A stretch of 64,000 bases of DNA from Gemmatimonadota bacterium. GTDB taxonomy: Bacteria > Gemmatimonadota > Gemmatimonadetes > Gemmatimonadales > GWC2-71-9. A program made the translations under genes and the position numbers. The notes beneath the pieces were generated by a model. That model did no database searches, was not told where the DNA came from, and was given only the letters and a program-made list of their open reading frames with translations. Positions 1-8,900 of the stretch are shown piece by piece. The DNA is taken from positions 1-64,000 of the forward strand of contig PNAE01000006.1 of assembly GCA_003169895.1 (NCBI GenBank), written 5' to 3'. Numbering within the stretch: position 1 is the first letter of the stretch; every line of letters starts with the position of its first letter.

Positions 1-2
1 GC

Positions 3-1238
3 GTCGAATTGGGGTACAGAGCAAAGTCTCTACAGGACATGGTGCAGAGACACCCGTTCCTGACACCGCTGCTTCCCTTCGTTCGCGTCAGCTCAAACCT
101 GACGGACTATGCCTTCAATAAGCTGAGTCCGCTTGGCATGCTGAGTGACAACTACAAGAAGGCAATGGCCGCTGGTGGGCCTGAAACGGCTGTCACAGCT
201 ACTCGCATGGCGGTTGGGACAACGCTCTGGGGCACTGCTGGCCTGATGGCTTACGGTGATCTCATTACCGGACGTGGCCCTACTGACCCGAAGATGCGCG
301 ACAACTGGCTACAGGATCATCAGCCCTACTCGATCAAGACTCCGAGTGGCTGGGTCTCCTATCGCCGGCTGGAGCCCTTCGCAACACCTCTCGGCTTTGC
401 CGCTGACGTGGCGAGCATCCTCCACGATCATGGCAGCGACCCGGACATAGCCAACGATGGTGGGCGGCTCATGTGGGCGCTTGCTGCATCGGCAAGCAAC
501 GCTGTGGTCAACAAGACGTACTTGAGTGGCCTGGTGAAGTTCATGGACGCTGTAGGGTCCGGCGACGGCAACAAGATGAAAGCGTTCGGAGACGGTCTAC
601 TCAGCTCTCCGATCCCGGCCGGCTTAGGTGCGATCAACACTGATCCGTACCTGCGAGATACGAAAGGCCTCTTCGACGCCCTGGTGAATAAGGTACCGGG
701 ATGGAGCAGGTCACTGCCGGCGAAGTACAACTGGGCTGGTGAGCCAATTATGGCACACCGGCAACAGCACTCGCTCAACCCGTTCGCACTGATGCCTAAC
801 AAGGGACCAGTAGCGGAAGACGATGTGGCCCAGCTCAACCGGGCGTTGACTCCTCCTCCGACAGTCGAGCGGTTCGGAAGCATCGGCGTCAATCTGAACG
901 ATCGGCACTTCCGCAATGTCGATCCCAAGGTGACGGACACGCCTTACGAGCGGATGATGGCGATTACCCGCGAGATGGATCTTCGTGGCAAGGTCACAGC
1001 CCTTCTGAACGATGACCGCTTCAAGGCTGCTGGAAGTGGCAATGCTGTCGCGCCCGGTGGCGAGAAGTGGGATGTGTTGCATACGGTGGTCTCCGCGATC
1101 CAACAGGCGGCTCGGTTCAAGATGCTTGCGGAGTATCCAGACCTTGCTCGACAACTCTACGGCCTCTCGGCCGCAAAGACAGCCGGTGCAGGTTCGACAG
1201 ATGCCAGCAACAATATCCTCCAGCAAATCGGCCACTAA
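3..1238 (+). CDS. Phage large virion-type protein, C-terminal part (5' truncated by window edge)
   Basis: The reading frame is open to the left edge, so this is the C-terminal part of a longer gene; the TTG at 9 is only an internal codon. The stretch near the start, with a TPLLPFVRVSSNLTDYA motif followed by SPLGMLSD, resembles the C-terminal large polyvalent protein-associated domain (LPD38 type) found at the end of very long phage and conjugative-element proteins; this is my recognition of the pattern and was not searched. A hydrophobic Gly/Ala segment (AVGTTLWGTAGLMAYG) follows. Base composition is lower in GC than the chromosomal genes after 4060. It is followed by a small acidic protein and a tail-fibre-like gene on the same strand, as expected for a virion module. 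Whether it is an ejection protein or a polyvalent effector cannot be decided from the fragment. Confidence 0.6.
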   Translation, partial: VELGYRAKSLQDMVQRHPFLTPLLPFVRVSSNLTDYAFNKLSPLGMLSDNYKKAMAAGGPETAVTATRMAVGTTLWGTAGLMAYGDLITGRGPTDPKMRDNWLQDHQPYSIKTPSGWVSYRRLEPFATPLGFAADVASILHDHGSDPDIANDGGRLMWALAASASNAVVNKTYLSGLVKFMDAVGSGDGNKMKAFGDGLLSSPIPAGLGAINTDPYLRDTKGLFDALVNKVPGWSRSLPAKYNWAGEPIMAHRQQHSLNPFALMPNKGPVAEDDVAQLNRALTPPPTVERFGSIGVNLNDRHFRNVDPKVTDTPYERMMAITREMDLRGKVTALLNDDRFKAAGSGNAVAPGGEKWDVLHTVVSAIQQAARFKMLAEYPDLARQLYGLSAAKTAGAGSTDASNNILQQIGH

Positions 1239-1360
1239 TAACATCTGAAGGGGTCACATCGCTGTGGCCCCTCTCAGCCTTCCCCTCACAAGTGAAGAAC
1301 CACACGGATCACCCGGTCAGACCGGGTGAAGCACCTGCATTGGTATCAGCGAGGATTGCA

Positions 1361-1459
1361 ATGCCTGAGCCAGCGCAGGACGACAGTGCAATCGTGACAG
1401 CAGGCGATGACGATGAAGTGGTCACTGCCGGCGACGATGATGAAGTGGTGACGGTCTGA
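1361..1459 (+). CDS. 32-residue acidic phage miniprotein with a tandem VTAGDDDEV repeat
   Basis: A small frame starts at ATG 1361 with GCGAGGA about 6-8 bases upstream, a good ribosome binding site, and ends with TGA one base before the next ATG. The product is very acidic and carries two copies of a VTAGDDDEV-like unit back to back, written in near-identical DNA. It lies in the 222-base gap between the large phage protein and the tail-fibre-like gene, and the tight junction suggests translational coupling. No family is recognised. It may be a short virion accessory, a chaperone-like tail or a capsid decoration peptide, but that is speculation; the gene call rests on the ribosome site, spacing and periodicity. 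Confidence 0.45.
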   Translation: MPEPAQDDSAIVTAGDDDEVVTAGDDDEVVTV

Positions 1460-1460
1460 T

Positions 1461-2453
1461 ATGGCTATCCACAAAGATGTAGTGGGCGATGAAGCCATCC
1501 ATCAGGCTGCCTACATCCAGACGGCTGATCCCGGTGCAGTTGGGGCATGGAAGTTCTGGATCGACATAACTGATCCGGCGAATCCGGTCTACAACTACCG
1601 TAACGCTGGGGATACTGCTTGGGTTGTCTTCACACCTGCTGTCGGCGCAACGCCTACCCTGGCTGCGGTCCTGGCTGTCAGTGATGATGCTTCGCTGAGT
1701 TTGATTACGGACGTACTCAATCCAGTAAGTGCTCAGGACGTGGCAACCAAGGATTATGTGGACACAGCCATTGCTGGTGTCGGCGGTGGTGGAGGTGGTG
1801 GTGGGGGTCCAGTCTTTCCGAATGACGCGCCGGCCTCACCGAGCACATACGATGATGAGTTTGAGGGTACGTCACTTGATGTGAAGTGGACGGTGGAAGC
1901 TGATCTAACTGCTACGGGGTTCGTCAAGACGTATGCCAAGCACGGCACATGGCTCTCGCTTCCCAACCCCGGTGCGTCGAGCCTCTATCAGTGGACGATC
2001 TTTCAGGCCTTGACCGGATTTACTGCGGGAACTCCCATTCAGATCGTTGCCCGTTTTGCCTTTACCAAATGGGAAAGCTTTTCTGGCGGGGTAGAGTTTG
2101 GTATTCAGACAACTACACCCTATCAGACGGGCTCCTTCATCTCGGTCGGCATCCGGCGCATCAGCGACAAGACCAACGAGATCTACACATGGGACGGTGC
2201 GTTCAGTAGTACGAACCTGCCGGATTTCTGCGGGATGGTGTACGTAATGCTTGACCGGAACGCGAGCGACAACACCCGTCTCATGTTCTCACTTGATGGG
2301 ATCGGTTGGCAACTCTTGAGTAAGACGACTCGTTCGTGGACCGCAGCTGACCTGTATGTCAGCCTCTATGGGGCGTCGAGTTCTGGGCATCCTTGTGAGC
2401 CGATGATCGACTTCATCCGCGTCAACGATGCACGGTTCGCGTTGCCCGCGTAA
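1461..2453 (+). CDS. Phage tail-fibre-like protein with glycine hinge and jelly-roll-like C-terminus
   Basis: 330 residues. The N-terminal part (about 1-105) ends in DPVSAQDVATKDYVDTAI-type sequence (here NPVSAQDVATKDYVDTAI); the VATKDYVD motif is common in phage tail-fibre and tail-collar proteins. A run of nine glycines near residues 107-116 forms a flexible hinge. The C-terminal half (from YDDEFEGTSLDVKWTVE, about residue 133) looks like a LamG or jelly-roll type beta-sandwich, rich in aromatic and polar residues, the kind of module that binds a carbohydrate receptor. No signal peptide is present. It starts one base after the acidic miniprotein and is followed by a small unknown on the same strand. 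Receptor binding is inferred from domain order, not shown. Confidence 0.6.
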   Translation: MAIHKDVVGDEAIHQAAYIQTADPGAVGAWKFWIDITDPANPVYNYRNAGDTAWVVFTPAVGATPTLAAVLAVSDDASLSLITDVLNPVSAQDVATKDYVDTAIAGVGGGGGGGGGPVFPNDAPASPSTYDDEFEGTSLDVKWTVEADLTATGFVKTYAKHGTWLSLPNPGASSLYQWTIFQALTGFTAGTPIQIVARFAFTKWESFSGGVEFGIQTTTPYQTGSFISVGIRRISDKTNEIYTWDGAFSSTNLPDFCGMVYVMLDRNASDNTRLMFSLDGIGWQLLSKTTRSWTAADLYVSLYGASSSGHPCEPMIDFIRVNDARFALPA

Positions 2454-2518
2454 GTGGTATAGCTGGTTGTTCCTGCCGGTAAGCAGCACAGAGGGGCTTG
2501 GCGAGCGTACATTAGCGT

Positions 2519-2806
2519 ATGTCTTCCAAGCCCCATCTCGCTGACTTCAACATTGCAGGCAAAGCAGTTCGAGACGATGCCGGGGTCATACACTCGGCAC
2601 CGTTTGATGATTCGATGTATCCGGATCTTAGCCACGCCGGGATCATGCTTCAGGCGCAGAATGGTGGGGCAACGTTTGATAACTTCGTGTCAGAGGATGA
2701 TCGAGGTTGGGTACTGAAGGATGGCACGTACCTGCGGAGTGGGGATGTGGACGAAGGGCCGGGTGCGATCGACAGCACGAATAGTCAGGCCCCTCCCGCC
2801 CTGTAG
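2519..2806 (+). CDS. Small phage-region protein of unknown function
   Basis: 95 residues, acidic, with no membrane segment or signal peptide. It follows the tail-fibre-like gene on the same strand after 65 bases and overlaps the converging minus-strand gene by about 22 bases at the 3' end. A purine-rich GGCGAG lies about 14 bases upstream of ATG 2519, a weak ribosome site. The central part (MYPDLSHAGIMLQAQNGGATF) is not recognised. It could be a tail-fibre assembly or adsorption accessory by position only. Confidence 0.45.
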   Translation: MSSKPHLADFNIAGKAVRDDAGVIHSAPFDDSMYPDLSHAGIMLQAQNGGATFDNFVSEDDRGWVLKDGTYLRSGDVDEGPGAIDSTNSQAPPAL

Positions 2807-3276
2807 ACCTTGAGCCCGGCAGCCACCTGTGCGTCAAACTCGACCGGCAGCACGATCATTTCTTCATCGAACTGAGCAGTGTGCCCCGGCTGGTGAGCCA
2901 ACGCAATGTTTCGGGCAGCCTCCCGGACCTGCTCGGGACTAAGCGCGTCTACGCCACCAGCCTTACCTATCAATTCAAGCGCGCGACCGATTGCGTCAAC
3001 ACGCTCATCCGGGACCAGATACATCAGGCGCGTGTATGCGTTCCGGTAAAGCCGAACTTCGTCCTCCGAGACCCACCCGTTCGCTCGTCTAACTATCGCC
3101 ACGACAACTAGCGCCGTCTTCACCGCGTCCTTGCCTTCCGGCAGACTGCTTTCCCTTAGAAAGGGATTGGCGGTTTGTGCTTCCAAGAGCGAGGCATAGC
3201 GAGCCACGATTTCGTCAGCGACGGGAAACGCTGCGTCGAGAGACGTGCGTGACAGGGAGTCGGTCTGGTGAGCCAT
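2785..3276 (-). CDS. Unknown protein at the prophage end
   Basis: About 163 residues when started at MAHQTDSLSR (ATG at 3276, with a GGTGGC purine stretch upstream); an upstream in-frame start would add 36 residues rich in Trp and Pro that look non-coding. The protein is mostly helical, with a hydrophobic helix (VKTALVVVAIVRRANGW) and no clear catalytic motif. It converges on the 95-residue phage gene. Minus-strand genes next to an integration junction in prophages are often lysogeny or cargo genes, but no function is evident here. Confidence 0.4.
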   Translation of the reverse strand: MAHQTDSLSRTSLDAAFPVADEIVARYASLLEAQTANPFLRESSLPEGKDAVKTALVVVAIVRRANGWVSEDEVRLYRNAYTRLMYLVPDERVDAIGRALELIGKAGGVDALSPEQVREAARNIALAHQPGHTAQFDEEMIVLPVEFDAQVAAGLKVYRAGGA

Positions 3277-3476
3277 GAGCCACCAGTCTACTGAAAGATC
3301 GGCGGGACCGGGAGGTGGCTGGCGGTGGAGAGCAGCCCAGCCTTCATCCCAGCCGCAGTCCCACCATGAGAAGTATGGGGTCACGCGGGGAACGGTAGGA
3401 GAGCAGGATCAACGGAGGATCAACAGCCGGCATGGCTCATCAGCTTGGGTCACTTCTCGGTTCCGTCATAGCCATT

Positions 3477-3869
3477 TCAATGACTCGGCACTTGCGTACC
3501 TAGAATCGTTGGAAGGAACCAGAGCACGGCGAAGTACCCGAGAACGAGCACCCAAACGACCATGATCCGCCGTATCGACACAGCGTCTTGCTCTTGTCCC
3601 GTAATCATCCAGCCAACGTGGCTAAGGGGCTCGTTTGCTTGTGCTTTCAGGCTCTCATCTAGCGTGTGGATCACTGAGCGCATTCGGCCGAGTCTGAACA
3701 GAATCGTTCCACCTGAATACAAGGTGACGATGGTGCCGAGAGCGCCTGCGAGCTTGCGGTAGCCAAGAGGATACCTGTAGGCCACGACAGCCAGTGCCGA
3801 AACCGCCGTCACAATGAGTGTAACGACCAGGGTCTCAGTGGATCGACGCGACAGGTGCAGGTCTGGCAT
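3477..3869 (-). CDS. Small integral membrane protein next to the prophage junction
   Basis: About 130 residues from MPDLHLSRRS (ATG 3869, GGAAC about 8 bases upstream); a GTG at 3950 would extend it by 27 residues. Three hydrophobic stretches are visible: TLVVTLIVTAVSALAVVAY, a weaker one around LAGALGTIVTLYSGG, and IMVVWVLVLGYFAVLWFLP near the C-terminus. The polar loop between them carries a RMRSVIHTLDESLKAQ helix. It is the last gene of the phage-like segment before the comM junction and is read in the same direction as comM. Cargo or superinfection-exclusion roles are possible for such proteins; none can be assigned. Confidence 0.45.
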   Translation of the reverse strand: MPDLHLSRRSTETLVVTLIVTAVSALAVVAYRYPLGYRKLAGALGTIVTLYSGGTILFRLGRMRSVIHTLDESLKAQANEPLSHVGWMITGQEQDAVSIRRIMVVWVLVLGYFAVLWFLPTILGTQVPSH

Positions 3870-4054
3870 GGGTTCCAGTTGGATACCTACCGCAGAAGTA
3901 TGCCACGAAGTGATCGAGTTCACCAGAACTTCGCCAAAATTTTGCAGCACTTATGTCCAGAGCCTACCGCAATCGTGGCTGTGGGCTCTACCCCCCGGTG
4001 CCCGGTGCGGCCTGGCCGATTCCTGGCGTGGCTCCGGACACCCATTCGGCTTAT

Positions 4055-4066
4055 CCGCCACAACAT
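4055..4066. other. Junction between the phage-like element and comM
   Basis: On the minus strand the comM frame reads AAAGAHNVLM and then leaves the family sequence at about 4060-4063, where homologues continue with the Walker A motif GPPGAGKT. Past this point the frame encodes unrelated Arg/Gly-rich residues and stops at 3920. The break coincides with the change from chromosomal to phage-like gene content. The other end of the element and the attachment repeat lie outside the window, so the mechanism (site-specific recombinase or transposition) cannot be read. Confidence 0.6.
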
Positions 4067-4720
4067 GAGGACGTTGTGGGCGCCGGCCGCGGCGACCTCG
4101 AGCGCCCGCTTCGCCGCCGATTGCGCCTTTACGTCCGCAAAATCGACGTCGCCCACCGGCACCTCGCGCATCAGCGCGGTCGCATCGGTGCGCACCGCGC
4201 ACAGTTCGGGGCCGCCAGACAGGTGCTGGCACACCGCCGCCAGCGTCGCAGCGCCGCGCACCGCGATTCCATCGACGACCGCGGCCTCGGCGACATTGGC
4301 CTCCGGAAGGATCAGTGCATCGCATTCCATCGCGCGCGCGGCGAGCGCAATCGGCAAGGCGCCACGAATCGGACGCAGGTCGCCTTCGAGCCCGAGTTCT
4401 CCAAGAAACAACGTGCGCGACACCCGGTCGTGGGGGATCTGTCCGCTCGCGACCAGAATCCCGATGGCGATGGGCAGGTCGAATGCGCTGCCGCGCTTCG
4501 GCACGTCGGCCGGCGCGAGGTTGACGGTGATGCGTCGCAGCGGCAGTTGGTAACCCGAGTTGCCGAGCGCCGCCGCGACGCGTTCGCGCCCTTCCTTGAC
4601 CGCGCCGAGTGGCAGGCCGACCGTCGTGAACGACGGCAGGCCATTGGCGATGTCGATCTCGACGTCGACGGCCAGCGCGTCAACACCGACGACGGCAGCG
4701 GACCGGATGCGGGCAAGCAG
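4061..4720 (-). pseudogene. comM: comM (YifB family AAA+ helicase), truncated before Walker A
   Basis: The first about 220 residues match the N-terminal Lon-protease-like domain of ComM/YifB: VVGVDALAVDVEIDIANGLPSF, GLPLGAVKEGRERV, LAPADVPKRGSAFDLPIA and LFLGELGLEGDLRPIRGALP are all in place. The protein should then enter the AAA+ domain; instead similarity stops right after HNVLM, so the Walker A, Walker B and C-terminal zinc-like region are missing. ComM is known as the branch-migration helicase of natural transformation, so loss of the ATPase should abolish that role. The start is probably CTG 4720 (giving the conserved MLARIRS, with GAGG 7 bases upstream); TTG 4771 is the longer alternative. 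The remaining 3' part presumably lies beyond the element, left of the window. Confidence 0.8.
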
Positions 4721-4825
4721 AAGCGACCTCGGCGGCGGAGTCGCGTGGATGCTGATCGTGCGCCGCGACAATGCCGGTTCGTTCGAGCGCAGAAGGTGAT
4801 CGTGGGACGCGGCATGAACAGGAGC

Positions 4826-4914
4826 GTAAGAGGTGAAACGTCAGAGGTGAAAAGGATGATCCGACGCACCTTTCACCGTTCACCTTTCACCTTTCACCCT
4901 TCTCCGTTCACCGG
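4826..4914. repeat. Heptamer inverted-arm repeat, locus A
   Basis: Left arm begins GTAAGAGGTGAAACG and continues in GTGAAAA-type 7-base units; after a short centre the right arm runs CACCTTT/CACCGTT units for about 45 bases. The arms are roughly complementary and would fold into a long imperfect hairpin. It lies immediately 3' of the minus-strand lipoprotein gene, where a terminator would be expected, although there is no T-run. Confidence 0.7.
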
Positions 4915-4927
4915 TCATGTCTCGCCC

Positions 4928-5476
4928 CTACGGCAGCGCGATCCCGAACACCGCCAGCCACTGGCGCGCGCTGTCAATCAACTGGGTTTCCTTCGCCATG
5001 ACCAGTTGCTGATCGACGTCGGTCCGCGGCTGCAGCGTCCCGTCGGTCCACAGGACAATCCGGCCGGCGTCAAACGCGTACACGTCGGCGACCTGCTGTA
5101 GCACCGCAACGTCGCCACCGAGGAACCAGATGTCGGTTTCGCCGCTCCCCGGTCCGTTGCCGCCCGAATCGGCCACCACCAGCTTCCGGACCACGCCCTC
5201 CTGCAGCCAGGCAGCGAGGTGCCGCGGTTGCGAGTCGGCCACTGGCGGCAGCGTGGTGTCACGCTCGGTCATCTGCGGGAGTCCTGCATCGATCTGCTGC
5301 ATGGTCTGCCGCATCATCGCAATGACCCCGGCGGTGTCGCCAGGAGCGAGATCGGAGAACTGTGCCGGTGCGGCACCAGCGGTGGGCGCTACAGCATCAC
5401 CGGGTGCCGAAGACGGTTTGGAACCGTTCCGGCACCCGGCGACGAGGATTGCAAGCAACGCGAGCCGGCGAATCAG
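4928..5476 (-). CDS. Putative lipoprotein of unknown function
   Basis: 182 residues if started at CTG 5476, which gives MIRRLALLAILVAGC, a complete lipoprotein signal with LVAGC lipobox; the TTG at 5458 leaves only eight residues before the Cys and is too short. The CTG overlaps the upstream stop as CTGA, which suggests translational coupling. A Pro/Ala-rich linker follows the Cys, then a compact domain with QQIDAGLPQMTERDTTLP and VLQQVADVYAFDAGRIVLWTDG. No family is recognised. It sits downstream of a small LTXXQ-like periplasmic protein and a giant sensor kinase on the same strand, so an envelope-stress link is possible but unproven. Confidence 0.6.
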   Translation of the reverse strand: MIRRLALLAILVAGCRNGSKPSSAPGDAVAPTAGAAPAQFSDLAPGDTAGVIAMMRQTMQQIDAGLPQMTERDTTLPPVADSQPRHLAAWLQEGVVRKLVVADSGGNGPGSGETDIWFLGGDVAVLQQVADVYAFDAGRIVLWTDGTLQPRTDVDQQLVMAKETQLIDSARQWLAVFGIALP

Positions 5477-5871
5477 TTACCGCCGCCGGGGCCGCGTCCC
5501 CCCATGCGCGCCGCACGGGCGGCCTGCACGGAATCGAACTTGGCGATCTGCGGGCCGGCGAGCAACGCCTTGAAGTCGGCGTTGAACTTGGCCATCGCGT
5601 CGCTGACCTTCTTGCCCGAATCGGCGTTCCTGGCCTCGCCCGCCTGCCGCTGCGCCATCATCCACGCGCTGGTAGCAGCGGTGTTGTCAGTGTAGATCTT
5701 GATCAGGCCTGTGGTCTTCGTCTTCTGGTCCGCCGACAGGCTGTACATCGCCGTCAGCGTATCGACGTTCATCATCCGGTTGCCACGCATACCCATCATG
5801 CCACCACCCTGCGCGGCCAACGGCGCCGCGCAGACCACTGCCACTGCAAGCATTGCGAAACGTGCCTTCAT
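5473..5871 (-). CDS. Small secreted protein, Spy/CpxP (LTXXQ)-like
   Basis: 132 residues from ATG 5871 (GGAG about 10 bases upstream); a longer frame upstream lacks coding character. The N-terminus MKARFAMLAVAVVCAAPLAAQ is a clear signal peptide with cleavage after Ala-Gln. The mature part starts with a Met/Gly-rich stretch (GGGMMGMRGNRMM) and continues as a helical hairpin containing LSADQKTKTTGLI, similar in pattern to LTXXQ motifs of Spy/CpxP/ZraP-type periplasmic chaperone or metal-sensing proteins. It ends in Gly-rich GRGPGGGN. The Met/Gly-rich segment could bind metal. The family assignment is by pattern only. It lies 117 bases downstream of the sensor kinase gene. Confidence 0.5.
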   Translation of the reverse strand: MKARFAMLAVAVVCAAPLAAQGGGMMGMRGNRMMNVDTLTAMYSLSADQKTKTTGLIKIYTDNTAATSAWMMAQRQAGEARNADSGKKVSDAMAKFNADFKALLAGPQIAKFDSVQAARAARMGGRGPGGGN

Positions 5872-5988
5872 GATGAAAACTCCGGCGCTCAGGTTGACCC
5901 GCTGTGAGGGGCCAGAATGGGCTCCCACGGGCTCGATACAGTTACGCCCCCGGGAGACGCCCGGTTGAACCGGGAGGTACACGCCAGG

Positions 5989-8900
5989 CTACCCGCCAGG
6001 CACGAACCGGATGGTGAAAACCGCCCCTTGGCCCGGTTCGCTCTCGACGCCAACGGTCGCGTCCCACCCCTCCACCAGGCGTCGGACGATCGCCAGGCCC
6101 AGCCCGGTTCCGCTGGTGTTGGTGGAAAAGGACGGCTCGAAAATACGCCCGAACTGGTCCGGCGGAATTCCCCTCCCGTCGTCCTCCACCCGTAGCGTAT
6201 AGCCGCTCAGCACCAAGCGGACCAGTGACGCCTCGGCCTGGCGCGCGTTGTCGAGCAAATTCAGCAGCACCTGCACGAGTTCCTCGCGCCGGGCACACAC
6301 CGGACCGATAGCGTCACCAATGACTTCGATTCGCGGCCGCTCCGCACCCAACGCAAACAATGACGCCAGCTCGTTGGCCGCCGGCAGGAGCGCAATCGAC
6401 TCGAGCGGCGTGGCATGCTCGGGCGGTGCGCCGTAGCGCGCGAACGAACGGGCGATGCGGTCCAGCCGTTCGATCTCCGCGAGCAGGCGCTCGGCCGTCT
6501 CGTCCACCAGTTGCGGATAGTTCGGCAACTTGTCCGCCTGCACGCGACGCAGGTGCTGCAGTCCAAGGCGCATGGGTGTGAGCGGATTCTTGATTTCGTG
6601 GGCCACCTGCCGCGCCATCTCGCCCCAGGCGAGTATGCGTGCGGCGCGCGATGCCTCGGTGATGTCGGTGATCGCCAGGACCAGTCCGCCGTCGCCAAGT
6701 GGCGCAAGCGTCACGGCAAACCGCTGCTCGCCCAGCCGCAATTCGCGCGTCTCGGGTGCGTGCGCCGCCTGACCGAGCACGCGTTCGATGCCTTCGACGA
6801 CGCGACGCCAGCCTTCCGGCAACTGCGTGGCGAGTTCCTTGCCGACGGTGATCGCTCGTCCGAGCAACTCACTCGCACGCGGATTGGCGTGGATCACGTC
6901 GCCATTGACATCGACCCCGATCACCCCGGTAGCCACGGTCGACAGGATCGCCGCGGTGCGCGCGCGGCCCGTGCGCAGTTCCGCTTCCGTCTTGCGAAGA
7001 TCGGCCTCCATCTGGGTGATGGCGCCGAACACCGGCACGAACTCCGCCGGAACGTCGGTTGGCTGGGGTGGCGGCTCGTGCCGCCCGATCGCCACCGCCG
7101 TGCGGCGCAGGGTTTCGATTGGCCGTCCGAGCGCCCGCGCGATGACACCGGCCACCATCACCGACGCCACGATGCCGCCCAGCGCCGCCAGCAGCAACCG
7201 CAACGCCTGATCGACCTGCTCGCGAGCGAACCCGGTGTCGCCGCCGGGAATCGCCGCCACCAATAGCGTGCCCGACGGCGTGGCGTCGATCACGCCAAGG
7301 CGCAGGTCCGCGGTCGGCAGTGGTGGCGTCATCGTCGCGCGATCGGAACCGGCGTTGACTTGGCGGCTCCGCTCGACGACTGCCGGGAGATAGCCGAGCT
7401 CGGCGAGCATGGAATCACTTGCGGCGATCAGCCGCCCTTGCCGGTAGATCCCGATCTCGGCGTTGGCGCTGTCGGCAATGAAGGCGAGCGCGGAGCCCCC
7501 TGGCTTCGGCGATTCGGCCACGGCCAATCCGCCCGCGTCTTCCACCAGTCGCAGCGTCGCCGCCAGCTCCGCCGCGTGCTCCTGCGCGGCATCCTGCCGC
7601 AACCGATCCCACGATGAGAGCGTAAAGAGGGTCGCCGGCACGATGAAGAACGCCATTAGCGCCGTGGTGACCGTCCGACGGTACGACCGTCGAAACACTT
7701 CCGCTCGCAGGGTATGCTGCTGGCCAAGAATGCGCTGCAATAACAGCCACGCCCCGAGGATCAGACCGATATCAAGCAGCACGCTCAGGGCCGCCCGAAC
7801 CACGAACGAGCGCGGTGGAGAGATCGCGACGGTCGCGCGCACGGTGCGCCGGACGTCGCCAGCCGTGATCACCCGATCGGCAAATACGAACCGGCGCTGC
7901 CGGTGAAAGGCGCCGTCCGGGAACTGACCTGCGTCGCCCACGACCTCGACCGTGTACGGCGGGTCGCTCGATGGCGCGCGCCAGCCAGCGATCAGGCCGA
8001 AGGTGGTCGGCGCCAGCAACCGGGAGCGGGGACCGACGGTCACGGTGGCGATCGTGTCGGGAGCCAGTGGCAGCACCAGAACTTCGTGATGCCCCACACC
8101 ACGCGGTCCGCCGATACGCCTGGGTTCCGAGCCGGCAAAGCGAACCAGCGGCGCGAGTTCGTCCCAGCTGATGCTGAGCGAGTCGAGCGCGACCAGCTCG
8201 CGCTGCTGACCGTCACCATTCCACAATGCGAGATAGGTCGGTACCCCTTCCCGTGCCAGCGATGACGCGCTCCACGCCGCATACAGCCGGTCCATGCGGG
8301 TCGCATGCGCCACCTGTGCCGCAACGGCAAAGCGGTCAAGTGCGTTCGCGGCCGCCGTATCGGATTGGGCGTCGAGTCGCGTGAGATCCGCGCGTGCCAG
8401 GTCGATCCGGCGATCGAGTGAGGTGCCCCACGTCGCCAGCGACGCGAGGACGCCAGCCGTCGTCGCCAGTGCGAGCAGTCGGGTGCGGGGCGTCGTGAGC
8501 GGCAACAGCAATGCGATCGGAATCAGCCAAAGCGGCCGATACCACCACGCCCACCCGCCGGGAGTCCACGCTTCGATGCCAATCAGACCAATGAGGAGCG
8601 CCGCGCCGGTGGCGAGGAGACCCCATGTCGCACCGGCGCTTTCGTCACCGGGGGCGCGCAGAGGAGCGGTCGCGACCGCCAGGAAGCCGCCCGCCATGAG
8701 CGCGATGATCGCTTCCCACCCAAAGCCGGCGACGAGCGACAGCACCTCGCCCCGTGGCATCACCACTCGAGCGACCACGACCGCCAACGGCGGGGCAGTG
8801 CCGAGCAGCAGGACCGCCGCGACGAGTCCGACAACGCTGCGCCGGGCGGGCCGTCGCCAGAGCAGGATCGCCAGTAGCAGCAACGCGGCGGCGCCGAGGA

